A stretch of 23,500 nt of DNA from Chrysomallon squamiferum (GCA_012295275.1 CM022668.1:7151529-7175028), one strand, 5' to 3'; counted from the first letter of the stretch, positions 10,465 to 19,319 are shown. Notes: generated from the sequence alone by a model not told the origin. Translations and numbers: made by a program.

Positions 10465-10893
10465 CAGTGAATATTTAAATACATTTGCAAGTAGAAATGA
10501 ATAATTAGATACAAGTGCAAATGACAAAAATGAATATTTAAATGCATGTACAAATGAATACTTAAGTACAGTGCAAGTGAATAGTGAAATATATTTACAA
10601 GATGGAAATTAATACATTTACAAATACAAATGAATAATTAAATACATTCACAAGTATAAATGAATAAATACAATTACAAGTCTAAACGGAAAATTACATT
10701 TATACACTTAAATACATTTACAAGTTCAGATGAACAATTAAATGTATTTACAAGTGCCAATGAATAATTGTATTTACAAATACAAATGAATAATTACCTT
10801 TACAAATACAGATGATAGTTAAATACATTACAAATACAAATGAATAAATACATTTACAAGTTCAGACGAATAATCAAATGCATTTACAATCTA
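10465..10893. repeat. Degenerate minisatellite, about 16 units of 20-31 bp
   Basis: The words AATGAATAATTAAATACATTTACAAGTAC recur in order through the block with substitutions and small deletions. I count about 16 units, each ending in ACAAGT or ACAAAT. Best-preserved units are near 10630-10660, 10730-10760 and 10845-10890. The array is tandem, direct and confined to this block. Units differ enough that it must be old. The minus-strand Leu/His/Tyr frame here is a reading of the repeat. Confidence 0.85.
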
Positions 10894-10931
10894 ACTTTAA
10901 AGTCTAATTATAGAAGATAAATACATCGTTA

Positions 10932-11143
10932 TTATTCCTGTATTATTATAGTTACAGAAATTATAGTAGATGTTGCTGTTACAGAAACTTCCTCATCAGA
11001 GAAATAATATTCTTCTAATGGGTGATGATAGTAAGAATGTATGAAGTATGGCAGTTTGTAGGGTCTATGCTTGCCAGTGTCATCTTCAATATTCCTTCCG
11101 CGGTAGCATGGTTTATAAAACGCTCTGATATTTGCTTCCATAT
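10932..11143 (-). CDS. Possible terminal exon of an unrecognised protein (69 residues)
   Basis: A minus-strand acceptor, ATTTACCTTCCCATAG, ends at 11144 and opens a frame that runs to TAA at 10932-10934. An ATG at 11141 directly after the acceptor (G at -3, G at +4) could be the start, or the frame could continue from an upstream exon in phase 2. The product begins MEANIRAFYKPCYRGRNIED, is rich in Tyr, His and acidic residues in its middle (about residues 28-51, ending in FSDEE), and ends in a low-complexity Thr/Ile tail. I do not recognise a family. The middle is more complex than the surrounding repeat-derived frames, which is why I list it. It may still be chance. Confidence 0.25.
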
Positions 11144-11589
11144 CTATGGGAAGGTAAATATGAAGTAATACTTCCAGCATATAACTTGTTTTTTTAAAAC
11201 ATGATTATTAAGGAAGAAAGGATATATTTTGTTTAACGAAGCATTTGGCATATTTTTTTAGAATTGCTATTCTGTATAGAAGTTATAGTGCAGAATCATT
11301 CAGATAAAACCCACTGCTGCCACATCACTGGTTACTCTTTCCCATTTAGCTTAAAGGATTTTTTTTATGCACCATCCCACAGAAAAAGAAAAGGAAAAAA
11401 GTATATACATACTACGGCCTTTTATGCACCACGCGGACCAAGAAATATCACATACAAACGCTATTTATTATTTATCATATGTCGTATTTGAAAATAAAAT
11501 AAAATAAGAAATAAAATTATGTGTGTGTACGTGTATGTATAAAAAAAATATAAAAAAAAGAAAGAAACAAGATAGTTACAACTGCCACC
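11144..11589. other. Noncoding or unassigned stretch
   Basis: A plus-strand frame at about 11264-11491 gives 75 residues, with a basic segment near the sequence FYAPSHRKRKGKKY and a second FYAP further on. It has no ATG-led Kozak start, no recognised domain and no clear splice sites, so I do not call it a gene. Confidence 0.5.
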
Positions 11590-11775
11590 TTTTTTATGTG
11601 GATATAAATCCGATCTACAACTTCTACGACGACAACACTGACAACATTTTCACTATTTTTATTTATGTTCCGACAACAGCATAAAATAATGTCTGAGGTT
11701 ATCACTACCAGAGCCATGACTACTTCAAACAGTACGACTGTCGTCACTACTATTATTACAGCTAAATTCCACCCC
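11590..11775. repeat. Decayed ACT/ACA/GTC triplet tract
   Basis: Imperfect triplets (ACG, ACA, ACT, GTC) dominate both strands. The short frames through it (Val/Thr rich) are shadows of the triplet periodicity. Confidence 0.6.
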
Positions 11776-11819
11776 AAGTTTATTTGTCTTTTAAATGTTG
11801 GTTTTTTTGTTTTGTTGTT

Positions 11820-11820
11820 G

Positions 11821-11874
<54 letters not shown>
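11820..11874. repeat. ATT array, left arm of a perfect inverted repeat
   Basis: The sequence is GTTT followed by 17 ATT units. It is the reverse complement, over 54 bases, of the AAT array at 11954-12007. Confidence 0.95.
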
Positions 11875-11952
11875 GTTTAGTTGTATTTTTCTCGTTCGTT
11901 ATAGTATTTTTTTCATAAAACTATTATTAAATTAGTTTTGTTTATTTTGTTT

Positions 11953-11953
<1 letters not shown>

Positions 11954-12006
<53 letters not shown>

Positions 12007-12007
12007 C
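11954..12007. repeat. AAT array, right arm of a perfect inverted repeat
   Basis: The sequence is AT, 16 AAT units and AAAC. It pairs with 11820-11873 across an 80-bp loop. In RNA from either strand this would fold into a long A-U hairpin. Confidence 0.95.
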
Positions 12008-12521
12008 TCTGTTTCAAATGACTGAAAAAAAAAAAATCTCAAATCGAGTTATATGTGAAGGGAGACAACTGCTCTACTGTTAGAATCCAAATTAAATTAA
12101 AGCAGATTTTTTTAATAATTTTTTTTTTTTTTTTTAACCAGGATAAACTTCGGTTAAATGACAAAAAACAGATGATCTTACCCAATCTAAAGAATTAGAA
12201 ACAAACTTTAAAAAATATATCTGTTAGTAAACAACGACTAAGCTTAACATGAATCGTTAAAAAACATTCCTGTAATTATAATTTATTAATACGTGGGATT
12301 TTTTGTTGTTTTTGTTTTTGCCGGTAGTAGACAGAGATTGTCGCACATGCGCATAACTAGGCATTTCGAATGGGAGTCTAGGTCAAGATCCAGTGACACA
12401 TTGACATATTGCCGTATACCTACCTGCCTTTTGTCTAGTCGACCGAAACGCTATAGGTCTGTTGTTGGAAATGTATTTTTTATATTCTTTTTAAAGATGA
12501 CAAGTTAAGCGGTCTTGCAGT
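12008..12521. promoter_or_regulatory. Noncoding flank with a possible NRF1-like site
   Basis: GCACATGCGCA at 12343-12353 is one mismatch from the NRF1 core GCGCATGCGC. It sits in a GC-richer patch (12320-12465) about 1.2 kb upstream of the coding exon at 13569. It could mark the promoter of that gene. A plus-strand frame of about 70 codons here has no recognisable domain. Confidence 0.2.
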
Positions 12522-12523
12522 TA

Positions 12524-12652
12524 CAGTTACGTGGACAAAAATTTAAAACCCGATAAAGTGTCTGTTGAATATCATTATCATCATGGAAGTATAAAGTAAT
12601 TTCAAATCCCATAATAACTTAAATAAGCGCTAATTTTTGTCCAGTTAAACAC
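12524..12652. mobile_element. TA-flanked MITE-like element with Tc1/mariner-style ends
   Basis: The left end reads TA then CAGTTACGTGGACAAAAATT. The right end contains the exact inverted 12-mer AATTTTTGTCCA (12632-12643), followed by GTTAAACAC and then TA at 12653-12654. A CAGT start, a GGACAAAAATT core and TA at both borders are features of Tc1/mariner terminal repeats (family knowledge). The length of about 129 bp leaves no coding capacity. Outside the 12-mer the two ends agree only partly. Confidence 0.4.
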
Positions 12653-12654
12653 TA

Positions 12655-13116
12655 TTTAAGACAGTAACAGCTTCTGCAGTATTTTAGCATTTGTCCCTCT
12701 GTCTTTGTGTTTGTTAATAATCAAGCTTTTTTTTCAGTGAAGACAGACACCAGTCTGCTGTTGAGTATACTTGTATTATTCAGAAGTTATTAGTTTGTTT
12801 TGTTTTAATATAAATAACAGATAATTATTTAAATCATCGGAACAACAAACAAGCAAGAGATTAGTCTTGATAAACAGTGGCATGCAGAAGGTAGAGGGCT
12901 GAAGGCCCCAGTCATCCATTTTAGGGGGCAATCAACCAAGAGCAAATAAAAGGTAACCTCCAGTCCCGAAAACTGGTGTGTACGTATTAAAGCAACCATT
13001 TTTTTATTTTTTTATATTTTTTATAAATGAACAAAACTAGAATAGAGAAATTATTAAACGTTATGAATTCTGTGTGTAGTGTTTAACTAGATGTAACAAA
13101 TAAGCTGCAGTAGGTT
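12655..13116. other. Noncoding stretch, nothing assigned
   Basis: No reading frame or RNA gene is visible. A less AT-rich patch near 12880-12960 is unassigned. Confidence 0.5.
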
Positions 13117-13250
13117 TTGCAATTACTTCAGTTCACACAGCAGTATCTCAGTCAGAACAATTCTGATATTCTGCCCCAGCCTGGCAAATCCCTGGATTTG
13201 TCGCCAGTCGAATGTGTCCAGGATGAGATGTCTTTCAGATCCTCCATCAA
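13117..13250 (+). pseudogene. Decayed Tc1/mariner transposase fragment
   Basis: From 13132 the plus strand reads FTQQYLSQNNSDILPQPGKS, continuing LDLSPVECVQDEM. This follows the C-terminal catalytic motif of Tc1-like transposases, whose usual form is a short helix, then D-[VI]-L-P-W-P-A-x-SPDL-[NS]-P-I-E-H-x-W-D-x-L. The glutamate encoded at 13210-13212 corresponds to the last acid of the DDE triad. Typical positions are changed: Gln for Trp after LP, Leu for Pro in SPDL, Cys for His after the catalytic Glu, and Gln for Trp before D-E. The frame stays open to 13371, but similarity ends near 13240. The rest of the roughly 340-residue protein is absent, so this is a dead fragment. It lies about 600 bp right of the Tc1-like ends at 12524 and may come from the same or another insertion. 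Confidence 0.6.
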
Positions 13251-13428
13251 TTTTTCAGGAACTCGGATCCAAAATAGTATTCTCAGAGATTTTCTCCTGA
13301 GATCTGTTTTTCATTTCCATAACTTCAGACATTTCTCTTTCCATGTTGTAGCATCTCATACCCAGCAGTAAGAACTTACCAGCAATTATCTTTTTCTTTC
13401 CTACCACAACAAAAAAGTCCTTAGTGGA

Positions 13429-13450
13429 TCTCTCTCTCTCTCTCTCTCTC
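13429..13450. repeat. Short TC microsatellite
   Basis: A 22-bp TC array in the presumed intron just upstream of the acceptor at 13568. Confidence 0.9.
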
Positions 13451-13554
13451 ACATACTTTTTCAGAAGACAACTTTAAACCTGGAAAAAATAAAGGAGTTA
13501 TTTACTGCTTAATATTATTAATTTATTAATATATTTATTTGTTTATTATTTATT

Positions 13555-13568
13555 TTGTTAATTTTTAG
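13555..13568 (+). other. Splice acceptor of the TRIM-like exon
   Basis: TTTTGTTAATTTTTAG ends at 13568, a T-rich tract with a clean AG. The bases that follow (13569-13589) are in frame with the ATG at 13590 and contain no stop. Confidence 0.6.
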
Positions 13569-13589
13569 GAACTGGAAACCATTAAAACC

Positions 13590-15311
13590 ATGGCAACAGA
13601 AGATGAAATAAGAAAATCGCAGCTAAGAGCATCCTGCCAAGCTTCAAAATCGTACTTCAGCATTTTAGAAAATCAACTCAGTTCTGATATTGAACGATTT
13701 CAACACCTGATTGACATCAGCGCCACGCAGGCATCATCGAAAATCGACATCCTTGCAGACAAACTGATTTCAGACTTCACTACAGCAGTGCGCAGAGAAC
13801 AACTTGATCGGAAGTCGGAACTTGAAAAGTGTAGAAAATCAACAAACTCTGAAATACATCAGTCATTTTCTGATATACAGTCTTTGATCGATAAAGGAAA
13901 AATCACAGTTGAAATGGCAGAGAAATCATTTGAAACTGGATCAATTACTGATATAAAAAACGATATTGAAAACATAAACCAGGCTAAAACAGCAATAACT
14001 GAATATTTAGCAACAACACGTTCCGAAGTGCCAGAAATGAAAATTACGTTAATTCCTCCAAAGAAGACAAAGCCTGCTTTATTCTCTCCATCTTTAGGAA
14101 CAATATTGGCACCAAATGTCAAAACCCTGAACCAAAAAACATCAGAAGTGACATCGGAAGAACAGAAGACACCAGTTCAAAACCAAGAGGAACCTTCAAC
14201 AAACAAAATGCAAAAGAATTTGTCAAGAAAGCAAAAAAAAGCAAACAAAACCAACAGGTCTGATGAACCAGATGCACCTTCTCACAGTTCACAAGTACCT
14301 AGAAATCCTAGAAAAGTGTATGAACAGGAAGAAGCATCATCCACATTCAGTATGGCAGAGTTATCAGAAGATTGTCCACCTTTATGTAAAAAGACTGAGC
14401 GACAAAGAAGACCACCATCTTCATCAGACAGTAAGAATTCCAGACAAGATAAACCCAAAAATTACAAAGCAGACGTTTATCAGAAACCATTCCAACCCAG
14501 AATAGATCACAAGACTAGCTTTTTGATAACAAATTTCATATTGAATGGCAGAACTCAACTGGATCACAATACCCCTTTTCTCCTTTCTCTTCTGGTGCTA
14601 AAACACAAAGGGTCAATCAGAATTGTTGTTACAGATTACAGTAACTGCTGTTTGAAATTATTTTGCGGCAGACAGAAAAATCTTTTGAATACTTTTGTTA
14701 CCAGGACAGAGCCGTGTGGTTTAACAAAGTCACATGATCAGCAAGTGCTAGCGACGTTGCCAAAAGAACGAGTAATATTATTTCTGGATGTGCAAGATAA
14801 GATACGACTTCAGAAAAGACTGCAGACACAGAATGAATACTACTACATCACTGAGTGTGCAGATGGAAGCCTGGCAGTGAGCACAGACTGGCAAAGTGGC
14901 AATGGTCGGGTGGAGTTTCTGAACCAGGAGGGTCACATGATCAAGTATATCTCCAACAACATAATACTCCACCCCAGATCCCTCACTAGTAAGGGAAATT
15001 ATTTGATTGTTGTTTCTGATAACTGTAACAGGGTGACATGCATGTCATCGTGGAAAACAGTGAGCTGGATGACAGTGAACTCGCTGATGCTAAACGATAT
15101 GGCTAATCTGACCACGGATTCTGAGGGATATATTTACATCTGTGACAAACGAAGATCCTCTGTGGTCCAGCTAACACCAGAAGGGGAAATTGAGCGCGAC
15201 ATCCTCACCTCTGACCTGACCCAGCCCGAAGCCATTTTTTGTTTTGAGGATAAAGTTTATGTCACAGAACGAAATGGATATATTAAAATATTTCAGTGGT
15301 GTCACGAGTGA
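13590..15311 (+). CDS. TRIM-like protein: coiled coil plus NHL-like beta-propeller, no RING or B-box in this exon
   Basis: A 573-residue frame ends at TGA 15309-15311. The ATG at 13590 has a strong Kozak context (AAAACCATGG). Residues 1-145 are charged and heptad-like, a coiled coil of TRIM type (SYFSILENQLSSDIERFQHL is characteristic). Residues 180-300 are a Ser/Pro/Lys-rich disordered linker with a basic, NLS-like cluster near 209-222. Residues about 330-573 contain repeated beta-strand blocks such as TECADGSLAVSTD, TDSEGYIYICDKRRSSVVQL and EDKVYVTERNGYIKIF, like the NHL/six-bladed propellers at the C-terminus of TRIM2/3/32/71-class proteins. Such proteins usually start with a RING and one or two B-boxes. 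Here no Cys/His zinc-finger pattern is present. Either upstream exons supply them (the frame is open without a stop from the acceptor at 13569) or this is a truncated TRIM-like protein. Coding periodicity and codon choice contrast sharply with the flanks. An E3 ligase or RNA-binding role is only family inference. Confidence 0.85.
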   Translation: MATEDEIRKSQLRASCQASKSYFSILENQLSSDIERFQHLIDISATQASSKIDILADKLISDFTTAVRREQLDRKSELEKCRKSTNSEIHQSFSDIQSLIDKGKITVEMAEKSFETGSITDIKNDIENINQAKTAITEYLATTRSEVPEMKITLIPPKKTKPALFSPSLGTILAPNVKTLNQKTSEVTSEEQKTPVQNQEEPSTNKMQKNLSRKQKKANKTNRSDEPDAPSHSSQVPRNPRKVYEQEEASSTFSMAELSEDCPPLCKKTERQRRPPSSSDSKNSRQDKPKNYKADVYQKPFQPRIDHKTSFLITNFILNGRTQLDHNTPFLLSLLVLKHKGSIRIVVTDYSNCCLKLFCGRQKNLLNTFVTRTEPCGLTKSHDQQVLATLPKERVILFLDVQDKIRLQKRLQTQNEYYYITECADGSLAVSTDWQSGNGRVEFLNQEGHMIKYISNNIILHPRSLTSKGNYLIVVSDNCNRVTCMSSWKTVSWMTVNSLMLNDMANLTTDSEGYIYICDKRRSSVVQLTPEGEIERDILTSDLTQPEAIFCFEDKVYVTERNGYIKIFQWCHE

Positions 15312-15560
15312 ATACTGTAAAATAATTGAGAAATTCAGATGAGAAATGTGTGTGGGAAGGGTGAGTGAGTGAGTGTGTTTAGACTGTAACTGAGGATATG
15401 GCACAGACTTTGAGTTTGGAATGTTGTAGGATCAATTTGCCTCTCTGGATGATTTCCCGTTCCAGTCTTTACCCAGTAAAAGGATTATTATCAAAGACAT
15501 ATTAATGTATTATGTTTTAATATCTCGTAGAAGTGTATTTGATATTCTACATTTATCCAG
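15312..15560 (+). other. 3' flank of the TRIM-like gene with a possible molluscan SINE relic
   Basis: After the stop codon, GTGAGTGAGTGAGTG occurs near 15360. Between about 15430 and 15500 the words GGATCAATTTGCC, ATTTCCCGTTCCAG and ATCAAAG occur in the same order and similar spacing as in a widespread molluscan SINE body that I recall as GGATCGATCCCC..ATTTCTCGTTCCAG..ATCAAAGGC. The relationship is from memory and the copy, if real, is heavily diverged. It would lie in the 3' UTR of this gene. Confidence 0.3.
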
Positions 15561-15565
15561 GCTGT

Positions 15566-15566
15566 T

Positions 15567-15629
<63 letters not shown>

Positions 15630-15630
15630 T
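15566..15630. repeat. TTTA tetranucleotide array, about 65 bp
   Basis: About 16 units of TTTA, uninterrupted. It is the source of the Leu-Phe-Ile-Tyr frame through it. Confidence 0.97.
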
Positions 15631-17039
15631 TATTGTTTGTTGTTGCTGTTCTATCTTAATGGTAATGTATTACAACAAACTAATACATGTGTAACATCAT
15701 CGTAATTATAGAGAGAGAGCAGAAACACCTTCCTGTAAAATTTCTTGTATGTATTGAGAAATAATGTAGGTATAACTCAGCCAAGGTGCCACATATGCGA
15801 CAATGTCAAAAGAGGTTAAATGGAGGCAGTCAAATGTTTTTGTAACTATTATTTTATTTTATTTTTTTTGTTCTTCTAATTACAAGGGATGATAGGTGCT
15901 TTACAATAATAAAATAATTAACTTGGAAATATAAAAATAATGTTATCAGACTATTTCTTTGCGAATATATTTAAAATGACAAATAAATTTATGATCATCA
16001 CGGGAAAATTTACACCAAAGACTGAGTCACCGTGAAATTATTCCATTACCGTACCAAACGAAAGGTTTTTCGGTCCAACTTGTTTGAAATTAGTAAAATG
16101 ATTGACATGTATTTGAGTGAGTGTGCATTTATCCTGCTAACACTGTGTAATGAAGAGCAGTTGCTAACTAAATTAATTTCTGTATTTTAGAGTACTGACC
16201 AAAACCACAGCTGTTTTGGGATGCAACTTTACTTCCATAAATCACTAATTATTTACTTTCTTAGATCTTAAAAGACCATTTTGAAAACAGATTTCATTTT
16301 AAAAGATAAATTGTTTGTATCAAAGAATTATACATTGTTGATGGTTACAGTTAACTGTGAAAAAAACTTTCTGGTATTGAGGTATCATCTATTACACTAT
16401 GCTCAAAACTTGTATTCATTTATTTCTGCAACCACCATTACTGTTGTTTTACCACTGCAGCCACCACTACTACTGTTACTACAACTGCTTCAGCATTAGA
16501 ATAATATTACTACTAATTAATTAATGGCGTGACCGAATACACTGTAATAACAAAAAACAAAGAAGAAATAATAATTAAAAAAAAAAATTAATAATAATTA
16601 ATAAAATAGTTTAAACTGTGTTGTGGGTTTGTTACTTTATAGCAATAAACTATTTGAAAGTTTCTCAGAAATAGCATGTTATTAATAAATGTAATTTTTA
16701 ATTCTTAAAATGTCCTTTGAGTTACTATTTTTACTGGGTTTTGTTATTGTTAATTGTTTTGTTGATGTTCTTGTTGCCTTTGTTGTTGTTGTTAGTTGAT
16801 TTTGTTATTCTTACAGTTTTGTTGATATTTTTGTTGCGTATGTTGTTGTTTATTTCTTTATTGTTTACTCTTGAATGCACTTTTCTCCATTTTCCTGAAA
16901 TCGTGGAGAAACAAGCGAATGTATTCATAAATAAGTAAGTTTTGATTTATCGACGTCTTGTTCGGCTAGTATATAACGATCATTGTAGCAAAAGTCTTCA
17001 GTGACGTAGATACATATCAGAAATAATTTACCAATAAAG
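15631..17039. other. Noncoding stretch, probable 3' UTR then intergenic
   Basis: Candidate plus-strand poly-A signals for the TRIM-like gene are AATAAA at 15982-15987 and 16644-16649. The first is about 670 bp after the stop codon. A decayed CAC/ACT/GTT triplet tract lies at 16430-16500. No further reading frame is supported. Confidence 0.4.
16739..16850. repeat. Two-copy tandem duplication, 61-bp unit, TTG-rich
   Basis: The order TTTTGTTATT, GTTTTGTTGAT, TTTTGTTGC/CTTGTTGC, GTTGTTGTT appears at 16739-16799 and again at 16800-16850 with about a dozen differences. It looks like a duplicated piece of an older TTG microsatellite. Confidence 0.6.
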
Positions 17040-17040
17040 T

Positions 17041-17249
17041 AGCCGGTTACGACGCGAAATCGAGATCAACACGACAACTGGATTGGCTGGGGTCACGAAT
17101 TGGCGATATAGTCACGTGATGGCGCTATTCTCCATCGTAAATCAGTGGGATGAGGGTCAAAACACTTTCGTCTGCCATATTTCAATTAGGAATTGTCCGT
17201 TTAAAGATGAGAAATAACTTTTTACTGGCATGGCAGCGACTGAAACGAG
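17041..17249 (+). promoter_or_regulatory. Promoter-like patch: CCAAT-type box, E-box and a possible short first exon
   Basis: GATTGGCTGG (reverse CCAAT) is at 17081-17090 and TCACGTGA, a USF/MYC-type E-box, at 17112-17119. The local sequence is CpG-rich, unlike its flanks. Several ATGs follow: 17119 (MALFSIVNQWDEGQNTFV, 32 codons then stop), 17150 (68 codons, beginning MRVKTLSSAIF) and 17230 (ATGGCAGCGACTGAAACGAG directly joined to a donor GTAATTTG at 17250). The last would be a 20-nt coding start, MAATETR, with good Kozak context. No second exon can be found, so the gene remains hypothetical. Confidence 0.3.
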
Positions 17250-18239
17250 GTAATTTGTCTCGATCACACCTCACGGGAGATAATTCTAATCGTACAAGAA
17301 ACGCTGTAAGGCATTGTATACAATTTTCTTTTATTGTGATTACAGTTGTTTTCTAACAAACACTTCCAAAACACTGTTAACCTATATATATTATTTCCCG
17401 TTGCAATAATCTTCTATGCAAATCAAAAAATAAGAAAAAAGCGAAAGGCGACTGACAGAAGATGCTATTTTCCTTTCATTTGTGACATACTTTTATAGGT
17501 AGATAATAATAATAATAATAATAGAAGAAGAAGAAAAATAACACTAGTAGAAGTAGTAGTAGTTATGTTAGTAGTAGTACTAGCAGCTGTCGTATCAGTA
17601 ATGGGAATAGCAGTCGTAATAGTAGTAGTTGTAATGTTGGCAGTGGTAATAGTCCTAATAATAATAGTAGTAAAAATTATTCTTTAAAACGCTAATGCTT
17701 TACCGAAACAGTACCTACACCTGTATATTAAAATTTTCACTTCGTTAATATACGATCCAAATAATTACACATCAGACAGATATCAATACATTTAAAAATA
17801 ATTTGAGTTAATTATCGGGAAGGGAAAAAAAAAAAAAAAATAACGTTCTTAGTCTTACTAAGCTTATTATCTCTTGAAACTGATATCAGTAAGTGCTGCA
17901 GGTAACTGCAAACATATTGAACATATACGAAATAATATTGTTGATTTTATAGCAACAGAAAGTTTAACAAACTCATATATATACGGACAAATACACATAA
18001 TGAGAGAGAGAGAGAGAGAGAGATAAACATAAATAAATAAAAAAATAAAAATAAAAATGTCAAGAAAAAGTAAATAATTGCATTTCGTATTTGACTCCAT
18101 ATATTAAAGAGAGAGAGAGGTAAAAAAGACAAAGAATGAGAAAAACAAAAAAAGACAGAACGACACATATTTTCGGAACCTACGTTCAGTATTGGATGCT
18201 AAGAAATAAAACTCTATCCCGGTTCTATTTATTTTTCAT
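17250..18239. other. Noncoding stretch with decayed triplet and AG repeats
   Basis: AAT and AAG units at about 17504-17536 lead into an imperfect AGT/AGC/AAT tract to about 17675. A 16-base A run is at 17825-17840. AG blocks lie at 18002-18023 and 18108-18119. The short frames through these are low complexity. Confidence 0.7.
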
Positions 18240-18800
18240 TTCTCGATAGTATAACATCCGTTAATATCATACCAGCAGGGCGCGTGTAACAGTGAATGGA
18301 TTCATGAAATGTCTGAAAATATGAATTATTCATGAGCTCATTTTCATTATTTAGCGATATTTTTTCACCGGCAGTGTTTAGAGGAGAAACAAAATATTCA
18401 CGGCAAAAATGTTATTGAGACGACAATCATAACTAACAAGAAATATTGTCTCATTCATTATCTCGGCAATCTTCGGGAAATTTGGTTGTTGAAAATCGAT
18501 ACTGCACGAAGATTCCGGAATGAAATATCAGTTAAAGAATAATGGTGTAGACTTCAGGATGGAATTGTTTTGACGAAGCTAGTCAGCGCCTTCGTTCAAT
18601 TCGTGGCCCTGTTGTTTTTAACCCTCAGACGTCTGCCTAAGATGGACTTAGCTTGTTAGACGTCAGTTCAGTTAGTGCAGTGGCAGTGACAATTAATCTA
18701 GAACAAATCCGAATCGGGTAAAACTGTTCGGAGTATACCGGTACGTTCCGATTCTTAGGCTACCGAAATGTTCCGAATAATGTCTAACATTCCCGAGTAA
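18240..18800. other. Lower-AT unique block, unassigned
   Basis: This about 560-bp block has more CpG and no simple repeats. It contains ATGAATTATTCAT (about 18321-18333), a near-palindrome of the kind bound by POU-domain dimers, and a 10-bp palindrome CAGACGTCTG at 18626-18635, with TAGACGTCAG following at 18657. It also holds three related words starting TTCCGATTC, TTCCGAATAATG and TTCCCGAGTAATG between 18745 and 18810. No reading frame over 60 codons is convincing. It could be a conserved regulatory block, an old mobile element or a noncoding exon. Confidence 0.3.
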
Positions 18801-19024
18801 TGCCGATCAGTTTATTCTTTCTTTGTTTTATTTTTTTAAATTTTTTTATTATTTTTTTAGAATCGAAATTATACTAGTTGTGACATTAGTCTTATTCTTA
18901 TCATGAAACGTTAATTTGCTATCAGGACAAAATATTAAATATATATAATCTTTCAAGACAAACACACACACACAAACACACATAACGGCATTCAAATGGA
19001 CCTATGTATGCAAGCAAATGCATA

Positions 19025-19025
19025 C

Positions 19026-19070
<45 letters not shown>
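19025..19070. repeat. TA microsatellite, about 46 bp
   Basis: An uninterrupted TA array. Confidence 0.97.
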
Positions 19071-19075
<5 letters not shown>

Positions 19076-19303
19076 AAACAAAAAACGAAAAGCTTCCAGA
19101 CAATATTTTTAATTCTTATTTACCATGCGATAATATGACATTAAAATACAGCTACATTATATTAAGTAAATAACAGAACATTACAACAACTTAGTGGAAC
19201 AAAAACACATCTTAGCTCGTTTACTGACAAACACAGACACACACGCAAATTTGTTTTAGCTCGTATATGATTATATTTACTCATAAATATTCAAAATGCA
19301 TTT

Positions 19304-19319
19304 CACACACACACACACA
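19304..19319. repeat. AC microsatellite
   Basis: A short AC array, opposite in orientation to the TG array at 19393. Confidence 0.85.

Noticed and set aside
10465-10893. CRISPR-like array
   Set aside because: Units are directly tandem, with no unique spacers of constant length, and the context is eukaryotic.
13859-14122. Minus-strand 87-codon frame inside the TRIM-like exon
   Set aside because: It is antisense to a frame with clear coding character. Other small frames at 14263-14505, 14778-14972 and 15171-15404 are the same kind of shadow.
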